Positions 41,586-49,612 of a stretch of 49,841 nucleotides of DNA are shown piece by piece (within the stretch, counting starts at the first letter, position 1; each line of letters begins with the position of its first letter). The position numbers and the translations under genes were made by a program. The notes under the pieces were generated by a model. It did not search any database, was not told where the DNA came from, and saw nothing but the letters and a program-made list of their open reading frames with translations. The stretch is from contig NZ_BCWM01000023.1 in NCBI RefSeq assembly GCF_001592205.1, forward strand, positions 1 through 49,841, in the 5' to 3' direction. Source of the DNA: Brevundimonas vesicularis NBRC 12165 (GTDB taxonomy: Bacteria; Pseudomonadota; Alphaproteobacteria; Caulobacterales; Caulobacteraceae).

Positions 41586-42320
41586 ATGAGCGGCGATCTT
41601 AAGTGGAACAAGATTTTCGGCGCGGCTCTGGGGACGGCGTTCGTCATCCTGGTCGTCCAACAGGCCTCGGGCCTCGTCTATCATTCGGAAGCCCCCGAAA
41701 AGATGGGCTATTTCGTCGATGCGCCGGAAGAAGCCGCCGGCGGTGAAGCCGCCGAACTGGCGCCCGACTGGGGCACGGTGCTGCCGACCGCCGATCTGGC
41801 CGCCGGCGAGGCCGCCTTCGCACGTTGCCAGGCCTGCCATGACGCGCACCAGGGCGGCGCCGACAAGATCGGTCCGAACCTGTGGGGCGTGGTCGGCGGG
41901 CCGGTCATGCACCGTCCGGGCTTCGCCTATTCCGACGCCATGGCCAAGCACAAGGCCGAGGCGCCGACCTGGGGCTATGACCAGATCAACAGCTTCATCA
42001 CGGCCCCGGCCAAATACGTGCCGGGCACCAAGATGTCCTTCGCCGGCATCCGCGACACCCAGACCCGCATCAATCTGATCGCCTGGCTGCGCACGCAGGG
42101 CTCGGGCGGCTTCGCCATCCCGGCGCCGGATCCCACCCGTCAGCCTGGTGCAGCCGCGCCGGCCGCCGGCGCGCCCGCGACGGGCGAGGCCCCGGTGACC
42201 GAAGGCGCCGCCGCGACCGAAGCGACCGGCACGTCCCCGGCCGCCGGCGCCCCCGCCGCATCTCAGGCGACCCCGGCGGCCCCGCCCGCCGCGACGGCGT
42301 CTGCGCCGCCCAACACCTGA
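41586..42320 (+). CDS. Membrane-anchored class I cytochrome c (CycM-like)
   Basis: A 244-residue electron carrier to a terminal oxidase. An uncleaved N-terminal helix (IFGAALGTAFVILVVQQ) anchors it; the haem motif is CQACH, axial His included, with the distal Met in PGTKMSF. The last 75 residues are an Ala/Pro/Thr-rich low-complexity tail with repeated PAAGAPA and similar. The ATG at 41586 lacks a strong ribosome site. It lies next to kdsB, an arrangement recalled from other alphaproteobacteria. A perfect terminator follows. Confidence 0.88.
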   Translation: MSGDLKWNKIFGAALGTAFVILVVQQASGLVYHSEAPEKMGYFVDAPEEAAGGEAAELAPDWGTVLPTADLAAGEAAFARCQACHDAHQGGADKIGPNLWGVVGGPVMHRPGFAYSDAMAKHKAEAPTWGYDQINSFITAPAKYVPGTKMSFAGIRDTQTRINLIAWLRTQGSGGFAIPAPDPTRQPGAAAPAAGAPATGEAPVTEGAAATEATGTSPAAGAPAASQATPAAPPAATASAPPNT

Positions 42321-42343
42321 TCGTTCCGGCGATGAACGACAAA

Positions 42344-42368
42344 AGGGCGGCCCGACGGGCCGCCCTTC
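42344..42368. terminator. Bidirectional intrinsic terminator
   Basis: AAGGGCGGCCC (42344-42354) pairs perfectly with GGGCCGCCCTT (42358-42368) around GAC. It lies between the convergent cytochrome c and nitroreductase genes. Confidence 0.88.
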
Positions 42369-42392
42369 TTCGTTTCTGGCTGAGCGCTCGGC

Positions 42393-43007
42393 TCAGAGGA
42401 CCTGCGCGGCCTCGTCGAACGACAGGCGCGGCGAGCGTGGAAACAGGTTCTCGTCCGAGCCATAGCCGAGGTTGAGGATATAGTTCGGCTCGACATTGCT
42501 GTCGGGGAAGAACTCGGCCTTCACGCCGGCGGCGTCGAAGCCGGACATCGGCCCGACATCCAGGCCCAGGGCGCGGGCGGCGATGGTCAGATAACCGCCC
42601 TGCAGCGAGGCGTTGTGGAAGGCGGTCTCGCGCCGGCCGGCCTCGTCTGCGAACCAGGCCTTGGCGCCCGGCGCGTGGGGGAACAGGGCGTCGAGATGGT
42701 CGTGGAAGTCCATGTCCTGACCGACGATCACCGTCACCGGGGCCTGCTGCGTCTTGTCGCGATTGCCTTCGCTCATCAGCGGGATCAGGCGGGCCTTGGC
42801 CTCGGGCGAGGTGATGAAGACGAAGCGGGCGGGCGATCCGTTGACCGCCGTGGGCCCGAACTTGGTCAGGTCATACAGCTTGCGCAGCAGTTCCGGCGCG
42901 ACGGGGCGGTCAGTCCAGCCGTTGCGCGTGCGCGCCTCGGTGAACAGTTGCGACAGGGCGGCGCCCGACAGCGGGACGTCGCGTTGATGAGTAGCGTCAT
43001 AGGCCAT
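42393..43007 (-). CDS. RutE/HadB-type nitroreductase (malonic semialdehyde reductase)
   Basis: A 204-residue FMN enzyme of the nitroreductase fold, closest to RutE/malonic semialdehyde reductase: [31 protein letters not shown], and [19 protein letters not shown] plus [17 protein letters not shown]. Outside a rut operon the physiological substrate is open. ATG 43007 is used as the family start, with AGGA 11 nt upstream. A TAGCA/TGCTA inverted repeat (43030-43050) sits in its promoter. Confidence 0.85.
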   Translation of the reverse strand: MAYDATHQRDVPLSGAALSQLFTEARTRNGWTDRPVAPELLRKLYDLTKFGPTAVNGSPARFVFITSPEAKARLIPLMSEGNRDKTQQAPVTVIVGQDMDFHDHLDALFPHAPGAKAWFADEAGRRETAFHNASLQGGYLTIAARALGLDVGPMSGFDAAGVKAEFFPDSNVEPNYILNLGYGSDENLFPRSPRLSFDEAAQVL

Positions 43008-43029
43008 GGGAATGCGTTCCTGACTTAAA

Positions 43030-43050
43030 TAGCAACGAGTACAGGTGCTA
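43030..43050 (-). promoter_or_regulatory. Inverted repeat upstream of the nitroreductase gene
   Basis: TAGCA (43030-43034) and TGCTA (43046-43050) are inverted, spaced by 11 nt, 22 nt upstream of the start codon. This is a possible operator for an HxlR- or MarR-type regulator; none is adjacent. Confidence 0.25.
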
Positions 43051-43164
43051 ATTAGGGTGTTTCGCAACAGCCGCAAGCGCCAATCCCGAAAGACTGGGTT
43101 TCGATATCACGCACCGAGCACAACCCCTCTGTCGCCCGAGCTTTGTTCGCCCTATCTAGAGGGC

Positions 43165-43494
43165 ATGAAAGATCTGACCCAACTGATGCAGCAGGCCCAG
43201 GCGATGCAGCAAAAGCTGCAGGACGCCCAGGCCAGGATGGCTGAAACCACAGCCGAGGGTTCTTCCGGCGGCGGCCTCGTCTCGGTGTCCCTCAGGGGCC
43301 CTGGCGAGATTACGGCCATCAAGATCGACGACAGCCTGCTGAGCCCGGGCGAGGGCGAGATCCTGGCCGATCTGATCGTCGCCGCCCATGCCGACGCCAA
43401 GCGCAAGCTGGATGAGCAGAATAACGCCCTGATGCGCGAGGCCGCAGGCCCCATGGCCGGGATGAACATTCCCGGAATGCCGAAACTGTTCTGA
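43165..43494 (+). CDS. ybaB: YbaB/EbfC nucleoid-associated protein
   Basis: A 109-residue dimeric DNA-binding protein with the typical N-terminal coiled coil [19 protein letters not shown] and the [11 protein letters not shown]...[11 protein letters not shown] sheet. ATG 43165 is the family start. It overlaps recR by one base (TGATG), the standard ybaB-recR order; dnaX, usually just upstream, is 4 kb away on the other strand. Confidence 0.94.
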   Translation: MKDLTQLMQQAQAMQQKLQDAQARMAETTAEGSSGGGLVSVSLRGPGEITAIKIDDSLLSPGEGEILADLIVAAHADAKRKLDEQNNALMREAAGPMAGMNIPGMPKLF

Positions 43495-44096
43495 TGGCCG
43501 CCTCCGCCGGGCCGGAGATCGAACGGCTGATCTCCCTTCTCGCCAAACTGCCGGGCCTGGGTCCGCGCTCGGCGCGGCGTGCGGCGCTGGCTCTATTGAA
43601 ACGGCGCGAGCAGTTGCTGGTGCCGCTGGCGGCGTCGCTGGTCGAGACGGCGGAAAAGGTCGTGTCGTGCTCGGTTTGCGGCGCGCCGGATACGCGCGAC
43701 CCCTGCGCCATCTGTTCGGATGGAGCGCGAGACAACGGTCTGATCTGCGTGGTCGAGGAGGCCGGCGCCCTGTGGGCGATGGAGCGATCCGGCGCCTTTC
43801 GCGGAAAATATCATGTGCTGGGCGGATTGCTGTCCGCTCTGGACGGCGTCGGACCCGAGCATCTGCGGGTCACGGAACTGGTCGGGCGCGTAAGGGGCGG
43901 GGGCGTGCGTGAGGTCGTGCTGGCCCTGCCGGCCACGGTCGATGGCCAGACGACCGCCCACTATGTCGCCGAACGGATCGCCGGGCCGGATGTGGAGATC
44001 ACCTCGCTGGCGCGCGGAGTGCCGGTCGGCGGCGAACTGGACTGGCTGGACGACGGCACCATCGTCCAGGCCCTTCGCGCCCGCCGCCCGGCCTGA
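43494..44096 (+). CDS. recR: Recombination protein RecR
   Basis: A 200-residue recombination mediator working with RecF and RecO. Helix-hairpin-helix [14 protein letters not shown] is followed by the C4 zinc finger [16 protein letters not shown], the Toprim domain ([14 protein letters not shown]) and the Walker-like C-terminus ([20 protein letters not shown]). Its start overlaps the ybaB stop. Confidence 0.96.
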   Translation: MAASAGPEIERLISLLAKLPGLGPRSARRAALALLKRREQLLVPLAASLVETAEKVVSCSVCGAPDTRDPCAICSDGARDNGLICVVEEAGALWAMERSGAFRGKYHVLGGLLSALDGVGPEHLRVTELVGRVRGGGVREVVLALPATVDGQTTAHYVAERIAGPDVEITSLARGVPVGGELDWLDDGTIVQALRARRPA

Positions 44097-44101
44097 ACGA
44101 G

Positions 44102-44464
44102 TTAGTTCGAAGGCACCGTCGGGGCGTTGACGTTCGGCGCTTCGCCCGTCGGTGTGGCGACGGCGCGGCCCGTCGAATCCGTTGGCGCGTCGGCGGCGGG
44201 CGGCGTCTGGCTGTCGCCCGCGAACGCCTGGGTCTCGGCGGCGGCGGCCTCAGGACCCGTCTCAGCGTTCTTGGCGTTGAAAGCGCCGTTGGTCACGAAC
44301 CACAGTCCCAACAGCAGCACCGCAGCGGCGAGCGTCGAAACCGCCAGGATGACGGCGATGCGCGGGTTCTTACGGCCGCTGCGCACCAGTTCGGCGTCGA
44401 CCGGCCGGCCGTCGTGCACCGCATCGGCGGCGGTGTCGTGTCGGTGGGGCTTTTCCGGGGTCAT
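44102..44464 (-). CDS. Hypothetical single-span membrane protein
   Basis: A 120-residue protein with a charged cytoplasmic start, one membrane helix (IAVILAVSTLAAAVLLLGLWFV, about residues 40-61) and an Ala/Pro/Thr-rich disordered outer part with no cysteines. AAGGAC lies 7 nt before the ATG at 44464. No family recognised. It is convergent with recR, with 5 bp between stops, and divergent from rmuC. Confidence 0.6.
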   Translation of the reverse strand: MTPEKPHRHDTAADAVHDGRPVDAELVRSGRKNPRIAVILAVSTLAAAVLLLGLWFVTNGAFNAKNAETGPEAAAAETQAFAGDSQTPPAADAPTDSTGRAVATPTGEAPNVNAPTVPSN

Positions 44465-44584
44465 GGGCGGGTCCTTCGTGCAAATGGCTGAGACACCAAC
44501 GTCATCGCAACGGCGACGTTCCGGACAAGCGGCGCCGGAAGGGCCCCGCTTCTCATTGAAAGCGACTCCCGTTAGGAACGGAGC

Positions 44585-45802
44585 ATGAACATGCTTGTGC
44601 CGATCCTCGCTGTCCTGGCCGCCGCCTTCGCGGGCGGTTTTCTGTGGGCCTATATGGGCTGGCAGAAAACGAGCGGCGCGCTGGCGGCGGCCGAGGCGCG
44701 CATCGATCTGGTCGAGGAAAGCCGTGTGACGATGGGCGAACTGCTCAAGGCCCAGGCCGCCCAGTCGGCCCAGGTCGTGGCGGATCAGATGGTCAGTCGC
44801 GCGACCGAGACCTTCCGCGCCCAGGATCAGCTCGCGCGCGAGCGGATGGCCGCCCAGCTGAAACCTGTCGCCGACACCCTGACGAAGTTCCAGGAGCATG
44901 TCGCCGCGTTGGAGAAGACGCGGTCCGAAGAAACCGGGGGGCTGCGCGAGCAGCTGGCCCAGCTGATGACGGCCTCGTCCGCCACGCGCGACGAGGCGCG
45001 CAAGCTGACCGAAGCCCTGCGCGGCAATACGGGCCGTCGCGGCCGCTGGGGCGAGCAGACCTGCCGCAACGTTCTGGAGGCCGCCGGCATGGCGGGGCGG
45101 TTCGACTTCACCGAACAGACCTCCAGCGCTGACGACGAGGGGCGCCAGAACCGGCCCGACTTCATCGTCCGCCTGCCCGGCGGCGGCATGTTCGTGATCG
45201 ACGCCAAGGTCCCACTGGCCTTCGACGACGGGGAGGGCGACGAGGAGGCGCGCGCCCGCTCGGTCGGCCTGCGCACCGCCGCCAGCCTGAAGACCCATGT
45301 GCGCCAGCTGTCGTCCAAGGCCTATCAGGACCAGTTCAAGCCCAGCCCCGATTTCGTCGTCCTGTTCGTGCCCGGCGATGCGTTCCTGGTCACGGCGCTG
45401 GACCATGAGCCGGACCTGATGACCCAGGCCATGGCCTCGCGCGTCGTCATCGTCACGCCCTCGACCCTGTTCGCCCTGTGCAAGGCCGTCGCCTATGGCT
45501 GGCGCGCGGAAGAGCAGGCGGCCAATGCCGACAAGGTCGCCGCCCTAGGCCGCGAACTCTACAAGCGGCTATCGGTCATGGGCGGTCACGCCTCCGCCGT
45601 CGGGCGCGCGCTGGATACGGCCGTCGGCAAGTACAATCAGTTCGTCGGCTCGCTCGAGAGCCAGGTCATGGTCTCGGCTCGCCGGTTCGAGGATCTGCAG
45701 GTCGATCACGAGGGCAAGGCCTTGCCGGATTTGACGCCGGTTGAAACCGCCCCTCGCGCCATCGCCCGTCCCGAACTGATCGCCGCCGCCAAGGTCGAGT
45801 AG
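44585..45802 (+). CDS. rmuC: DNA recombination protein RmuC
   Basis: A 405-residue RmuC-family protein. One N-terminal helix (LVPILAVLAAAFAGGFLWAYM) and a coiled coil (about residues 30-130) precede the nuclease-like domain with RGRWGEQTCRNVLEAAGM, PDFIVRLPGGGMFVIDAKVPL (Asp...Asp-x-Lys nuclease-type site) and FVPGDAFLVTALDHEPDLM. Predicted PD-(D/E)XK endonuclease involved in limiting recombination. Function in this organism not shown. Confidence 0.94.
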   Translation: MNMLVPILAVLAAAFAGGFLWAYMGWQKTSGALAAAEARIDLVEESRVTMGELLKAQAAQSAQVVADQMVSRATETFRAQDQLARERMAAQLKPVADTLTKFQEHVAALEKTRSEETGGLREQLAQLMTASSATRDEARKLTEALRGNTGRRGRWGEQTCRNVLEAAGMAGRFDFTEQTSSADDEGRQNRPDFIVRLPGGGMFVIDAKVPLAFDDGEGDEEARARSVGLRTAASLKTHVRQLSSKAYQDQFKPSPDFVVLFVPGDAFLVTALDHEPDLMTQAMASRVVIVTPSTLFALCKAVAYGWRAEEQAANADKVAALGRELYKRLSVMGGHASAVGRALDTAVGKYNQFVGSLESQVMVSARRFEDLQVDHEGKALPDLTPVETAPRAIARPELIAAAKVE

Positions 45803-45858
45803 GGCCTCTTTCTGTGGAAAGGGCGCTTGACAGGGCCGGAGACGCGATGTCAATGTAG

Positions 45859-45875
45859 CTTGTCAATAGGACAAG
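45859..45875 (+). promoter_or_regulatory. Inverted repeat over the leader of the membrane/HTH operon
   Basis: CTTGTC-AATAG-GACAAG is a perfect 6-5-6 inverted repeat ending 12 nt before the ATG at 45888 and overlapping the AAGGGG ribosome site. A TTGACA -35-like hexamer lies at 45827-45832. It is a natural operator for the HTH protein encoded in the same operon. Confidence 0.5.
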
Positions 45876-45887
45876 GGGTGTTGACTG

Positions 45888-46346
45888 ATGCGCAAGTGGC
45901 GGCCGGTAATCAAGGCGACGGTGATCACGTTCGGCGGCGGCCTGCTGTTCGCCTTCCTCGGCGGCATCGCGGTCGGCTACGCCTCCAGTTCGGGATGGAT
46001 CGCGCCCGAGATGGGCGAACTGATCGTGACCGCAGTCTTCGCCGCCGCCGTCATGGCCGGCGCCCTGTGGATCGGCGCCGAATGGATGCGCGTGATCGAC
46101 GAGGCTGCGCGTGAGGCGCACAAGGCGGCCTGGTACTGGGGCGGCACGGCCGGCATGTGCGTGAGCGGCGTCGGCCTGATCCTGTCCTCGGCCGGGCCGT
46201 GGCGTGACATCATCGCGCGTGAAATCGGATCGGGCGGCTCGCCCATCGACTATGTGTCCGCCGGCGCCGCCTTGATGATCGCCCCCATGCTGATCGGCTA
46301 TACCGTCGTCTGGGTTTGGTGGTGGCTGGCGCGGATGCGGGGCTGA
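45888..46346 (+). CDS. Hypothetical four-helix membrane protein
   Basis: A 152-residue protein with about four membrane helices (VITFGGGLLFAFLGGIAVGY, LIVTAVFAAAVMAGALWIG, WYWGGTAGMCVSGVGLIL and MLIGYTVVWVWWWLA). The stretch between helices 2 and 3 (EWMRVIDEAAREAHKAAWYWGG) is a conserved-looking charged helix also seen in small membrane proteins linked to xre-type regulators in Caulobacterales. First gene of a three-gene operon, 3 bp before the HTH gene. Confidence 0.7.
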   Translation: MRKWRPVIKATVITFGGGLLFAFLGGIAVGYASSSGWIAPEMGELIVTAVFAAAVMAGALWIGAEWMRVIDEAAREAHKAAWYWGGTAGMCVSGVGLILSSAGPWRDIIAREIGSGGSPIDYVSAGAALMIAPMLIGYTVVWVWWWLARMRG

Positions 46347-46349
46347 GCC

Positions 46350-46556
46350 ATGAACAACCGTCTCAAGGTCCTGCGCGCCGAGCGCGACTGGAGCCAGGCG
46401 CAGCTGGCCGAACATCTGGGCGTATCGCGTCAGACCGTGAACGCGCTGGAGACCGGCCGTTACGACCCCTCCTTGCCGCTGGCCTTCAAGATCGCGCGCG
46501 TCTTCGGCCAGCCCATCGAATCCATCTTCTCGGACGATCAGGAGCCGACGAAATGA
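46350..46556 (+). CDS. Small Xre/Cro-type (YozG-like) regulator
   Basis: A 68-residue one-domain HTH protein: NRLKVLRAERDWSQAQLAEHLGVSRQTVNALETGRYDPSLPLAFKIARVFG. Such short regulators usually travel with membrane proteins and repress their own operon. It is between two membrane protein genes, with 3 bp to the first and a 4-nt ATGA overlap with the next. The inverted repeat at 45859-45875 is its likely operator. Confidence 0.9.
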   Translation: MNNRLKVLRAERDWSQAQLAEHLGVSRQTVNALETGRYDPSLPLAFKIARVFGQPIESIFSDDQEPTK

Positions 46557-47203
46557 GGCCTTCCGCTATCTCTCCCGGATCCTGGCCACGCTGGGTTCGC
46601 GCCTTTGTTTTCGGCGCTGTCTTCGGGGTGATCGGCTACGGCGTCGGCGCCTGGCTGGCCAGGATCGCGCCGGGCGGACTCGGCCCGACCGACATGGACT
46701 TGCGCTGGTCGGACGGCCTGGCGATGCTGGTCGGCCTGGCCCTGGTCGCGGGATCGCTGTGGGCGATGTACGTCAGTTTGAACGCCGACCGCCTCGGTCG
46801 GATGTACAATCTGGATGGCCCTGCCTCGTCGGATGAGACGGCTCTGGCCCGGTTTCAGGCGCTGGTCATGGCCTTTTCCGGCGTCATCCTGACCCTGCCG
46901 GTCGTCTTCAGCATGGCGGGCGTCAATCCTGTGCTCGGCCTCAGCGCCATCGGCCTTCTGCTGGTGCTCCACACGGTGATGAATGTGCGCATCTATCGCC
47001 AGGCCAACGAGCTCTTGCGTCGAGCGGTGATCGAGGCGGCGGCCGTCACCTTTTTCGCGGGGCAGCTGGTCCTGTTTCTCTGGGCCGCCGCCGAGCGTCT
47101 GGGCGCCGCACCCGCCATCACGGCCTGGGACATCTACGCCGTCCTGATTGCGCTCTATCTGGGCTGCTCCGTGTGGATCAGCGTGCGTCGCGGCCTGGCC
47201 TGA
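46553..47203 (+). CDS. Hypothetical multi-span membrane protein
   Basis: A 216-residue protein with about six membrane helices (WVRAFVFGAVFGVIGYGVG, GLAMLVGLALVAGSLWAMYV, VLGLSAIGLLLVLHTVMN and a C-terminal IYAVLIALYLGCSVWI among them). No function recognised. Start ATG 46553 overlaps the HTH gene stop. It completes a membrane protein-HTH-membrane protein module. Confidence 0.7.
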   Translation: MRPSAISPGSWPRWVRAFVFGAVFGVIGYGVGAWLARIAPGGLGPTDMDLRWSDGLAMLVGLALVAGSLWAMYVSLNADRLGRMYNLDGPASSDETALARFQALVMAFSGVILTLPVVFSMAGVNPVLGLSAIGLLLVLHTVMNVRIYRQANELLRRAVIEAAAVTFFAGQLVLFLWAAAERLGAAPAITAWDIYAVLIALYLGCSVWISVRRGLA

Positions 47204-47247
47204 TCCCTCTTTCTTCTCCTTCATTTTCGACAACAACGAGACCTCTC

Positions 47248-48210
47248 ATGACCTTCACCGATCGCCTTCTGTCGTCCGTTTCCAGCCTGGCGCGCGGCGC
47301 CGTCGGCGTCGCCGGCGGCCTGGCGCTATTCGTCGCCATCGCGGGCGTCCCGGCCGACGCCCTGGCCCAGACCGCCGCGCCGGCCGCCCCTGCGCCGATC
47401 CAGGGCGAAGGCCCCGCCCTGTGGGTGGTCAAGGATGCGGACTCGACCCTGTATCTGTTCGGCTCGGTCCATGTGCTTCGCCCGACGACCGGATGGGCCA
47501 GCCCCCGCGTCGAGGCCGCCTTCGACAGCGCCTCGGACATCTGGTTCGAGATCAGCAATCCCGACGATCAGGCTGCCATCATGCCGCTAATCCAGCAGCA
47601 CGGCCTGTCGCCCGAGACCCCCTTGTCCAGCCGCCTGACGCCGGAAGAAAATGCCGAACTGGATGCCGCCGCCAAGGCCATGGGCGCCTACGCCGCCCAG
47701 CTTCAGCCGATGAAGCCCTGGCTGGCGGCGCTCAGCCTGTCGGTCGCGCCGCTGATCAAGGCCGGCTACGATCCTAAGTCGGGCGTCGAACTGGTGCTGA
47801 AGGCGCGCGCCGAGGCGGCGGGCAAGCCGATCCACGGCTTTGAGACCATCGACAAGCAGGTCGGCATCCTGGCCGGCCTGCCCGACGACGTCCAACTGGT
47901 CTTCCTGCGCGAGACGCTGAAGGACTACGAGAACGCCGCCACAAAACTGGATGAAATGGTCGAGGCCTGGGCCCGGGGCGACGTCGCAACGCTGGACCGC
48001 GTCACGATCACGGAAATGAAGGAGGCCTCGCCGGCGCTGTATCAGTCCGTTCTGGTGGATCGGAACACCGACTGGGCCAACCAGATCCAAACCCTGCTTG
48101 AAGGCTCCGGCACCGCCTTCATCGCCGTCGGCGCCGCCCACCTGACCGGCGACGACAGCGTCCAGGCCATCCTGCAAAAGCGCGGCGTCACCGTCGAGGC
48201 GGCGCACTAA
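47248..48210 (+). CDS. TraB/GumN-family periplasmic protein
   Basis: A 320-residue protein with a signal peptide (ALA-QT cleavage) and a TraB/GumN domain: LWVVKDADSTLYLFGSVHVLRP at the start, GFETIDKQVGILAGLP in the middle and FIAVGAAHLTGDDSV near the end, the GxxH motifs being possible metal or catalytic sites. The family is a predicted erythromycin-esterase-like hydrolase of unknown substrate. A terminator hairpin follows at 48269. Confidence 0.88.
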   Translation: MTFTDRLLSSVSSLARGAVGVAGGLALFVAIAGVPADALAQTAAPAAPAPIQGEGPALWVVKDADSTLYLFGSVHVLRPTTGWASPRVEAAFDSASDIWFEISNPDDQAAIMPLIQQHGLSPETPLSSRLTPEENAELDAAAKAMGAYAAQLQPMKPWLAALSLSVAPLIKAGYDPKSGVELVLKARAEAAGKPIHGFETIDKQVGILAGLPDDVQLVFLRETLKDYENAATKLDEMVEAWARGDVATLDRVTITEMKEASPALYQSVLVDRNTDWANQIQTLLEGSGTAFIAVGAAHLTGDDSVQAILQKRGVTVEAAH

Positions 48211-48268
48211 CCTCTGCCTTGAGCGCGGCTGCTGCGGCGGCTAAGACAATCAACGCCGGAGCGCGCTG

Positions 48269-48287
48269 ACGCCGCTTCGGCGTTTTT
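48269..48287 (+). terminator. Intrinsic terminator after the GumN gene
   Basis: ACGCCG (48269-48274) and CGGCGT (48278-48283) pair around CTT, followed by a T5 run. It separates the GumN transcript from tRNA-Gly 5 bp further on. Confidence 0.75.
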
Positions 48288-48291
48288 CTGT

Positions 48292-48366
48292 GCGGGTGTA
48301 GTTCAGAGGTAGAACGTCAGCTTCCCAAGCTGAATGTCAGGGGTTCGATTCCCCTCACCCGCTCCA
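48292..48366 (+). tRNA. tRNA-Gly (CCC)
   Basis: A 75-nt tRNA folds with acceptor GCGGGTG/CACCCGC, anticodon stem TCAGC/GCTGA and loop TTCCCAA giving anticodon CCC (48324-48326), T-arm AGGGG-TTCGATT-CCCCT, and an encoded CCA end. It decodes GGG. No att duplication or integrase follows. Confidence 0.96.
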
Positions 48367-48788
48367 GTCCCGATCCTCGACACGTTGCCGCATCGGCTGC
48401 GGAGCGGCGCCATCTCGGGCAGCTACTCGATTTTGTGTGCCATTGTGAAACAGTTCGCTAGCGGTTGGTTGTCCCGCGATGGGACGCTGAGAATGCACGT
48501 GCTCGCCGCCGAAACGCCGTGACTGGCGTCGTCAGCCTAGCCGTCCCGAAAGCGATGACCGAGTTCTGCGAACGCCGCGCACTTGCGGCAGCCTGACGCA
48601 CAACGCCGTTCAGCAAACGCATTGCATACCGCCGATCTTCGGCGTAAAGCGGCCACCGTTAACTATTTGTTAACCCAAGCCTGCCCGGCGCCGAACGTCT
48701 CGATTCGGGGTGGCACGGCTTTTGGAAGGGGTGGGGCGAACCGTCAGGGGTGACGGGCCGTCCTTGGGGACGGAAACGGGGTTGGGCA
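48367..48788. other. Non-coding region after tRNA-Gly
   Basis: About 420 bp with no supportable gene. It contains a CtrA-type box at 48658-48674 near the 3' end and otherwise unremarkable sequence. No phage-attachment duplication of the tRNA 3' end was seen. Confidence 0.5.
48658..48674 (+). promoter_or_regulatory. CtrA-type box upstream of the spore-coat-U-like gene
   Basis: GTTAACTATTTGTTAAC contains TTAA-CTATTTG-TTAAC, an exact match to the CtrA consensus TTAA-N7-TTAAC, 115 bp before the ATG at 48789. It implies cell-cycle or surface-structure control of the downstream gene. Confidence 0.6.
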
Positions 48789-49355
48789 ATGCAGAATTCA
48801 TCGAAGCCTTTGCGCGCGTCGGTCCGCCGGCTGAGCGGAGCCGTTGCGCTGATCGTCGCCGCCACTGCGTGGCCGGCCCTGGCCAAGCCTGTCGCCGACA
48901 ACCTCGACGTGGGCAAGACCCTGAACGTCAACGTCGTGGGCCAGATCGTCCCACGTTGCGAGATACAGGGCGGCGGAGACATCGACTTTGGCGAACTGAC
49001 GGGCGGCGAACGCGCTACCGCGCTTTTCGGTCTGAACTGCAATGTGCCGTTCGATCTGAGCGTGACTTCGGCGCGAGGCGGTCTGGCCCACGTCACCAAA
49101 CCGCAAGGCGAAGGCCCGTTCGCGGGTGTCCTCCCCTATGACGTCACCTTGACCGTTCCGACGCTTCGGCCTGAACCCCGCACGGTGCAGGCCAGCTTCA
49201 GCAGCGCCGACCATGTCGGAATGCTGAGCAGTGGCGACGGCATCGCGGCCGGCGGCGGCAAGATCGAGTTCCGCACGCGTCAACCGGCCGGAGCAGGTCT
49301 TCTGGCCGGGCAGTATACTGAAACCTTAACGGTGACGGTAACGCCGCGCGTCTGA
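48789..49355 (+). CDS. Secreted spore-coat-U/CsuA-like pilin-fold protein
   Basis: A 188-residue exported protein with a signal peptide cleaved near ALA-KP. The mature part is beta-rich with two cysteines (IVPRCEIQ and GLNCNVPF) spaced as in SCPU/CsuA-B chaperone-usher subunits, followed by DLSVTSARGGL and ending in YTETLTVTVTPRV, the typical donor-strand end. No chaperone or usher gene is in view. A CtrA-type box lies upstream. Structural subunit is likely but not certain. Confidence 0.7.
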   Translation: MQNSSKPLRASVRRLSGAVALIVAATAWPALAKPVADNLDVGKTLNVNVVGQIVPRCEIQGGGDIDFGELTGGERATALFGLNCNVPFDLSVTSARGGLAHVTKPQGEGPFAGVLPYDVTLTVPTLRPEPRTVQASFSSADHVGMLSSGDGIAAGGGKIEFRTRQPAGAGLLAGQYTETLTVTVTPRV

Positions 49356-49519
49356 CGGCGCTAATTACCGGTAGACATTCAGTCCAGAACAGTTTTCGCA
49401 TTATTTTTAGTAAAAGGAAGAATTACTTTTGCTTGAGTTGAGCAAAACGAATGTTTCTCCTGACGCGCGAATACGCTCAAAAATGATAGCTAACGCCGTT
49501 CTTTACTGTTGACGGTTTG

Positions 49520-49535
49520 TTAACAGCAGATTAAC
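49520..49535 (+). promoter_or_regulatory. CtrA-type box upstream of the last gene
   Basis: TTAA-CAGCAGA-TTAAC matches the CtrA consensus exactly, 78 bp before the ATG at 49613. A TTGACG hexamer at 49509-49514 could be the -35 element. The 257-bp region is AT-rich compared with the surroundings, as at strong promoters. Confidence 0.6.
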
Positions 49536-49612
49536 TGGACGAGATCGGACGGGGAGGGACTGCCGCCTCGATCGACTATTTTTTGCGAAATCATTCGCTT
49601 GGAGAGACTGAA

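Noticed and set aside
44465..45406. N-terminal extension of the 44102-44464 gene into rmuC antisense
   Set aside because: The ribosome site AAGGAC before the ATG at 44464 and the antisense relation to rmuC favour the short form.
48334..48522. Open frame starting inside tRNA-Gly
   Set aside because: Begins within the tRNA and shows no coding character.
48292..48788. tRNA-Gly as integration site of a genomic island
   Set aside because: No repeat of the tRNA 3' end, integrase or mobility gene is visible downstream.
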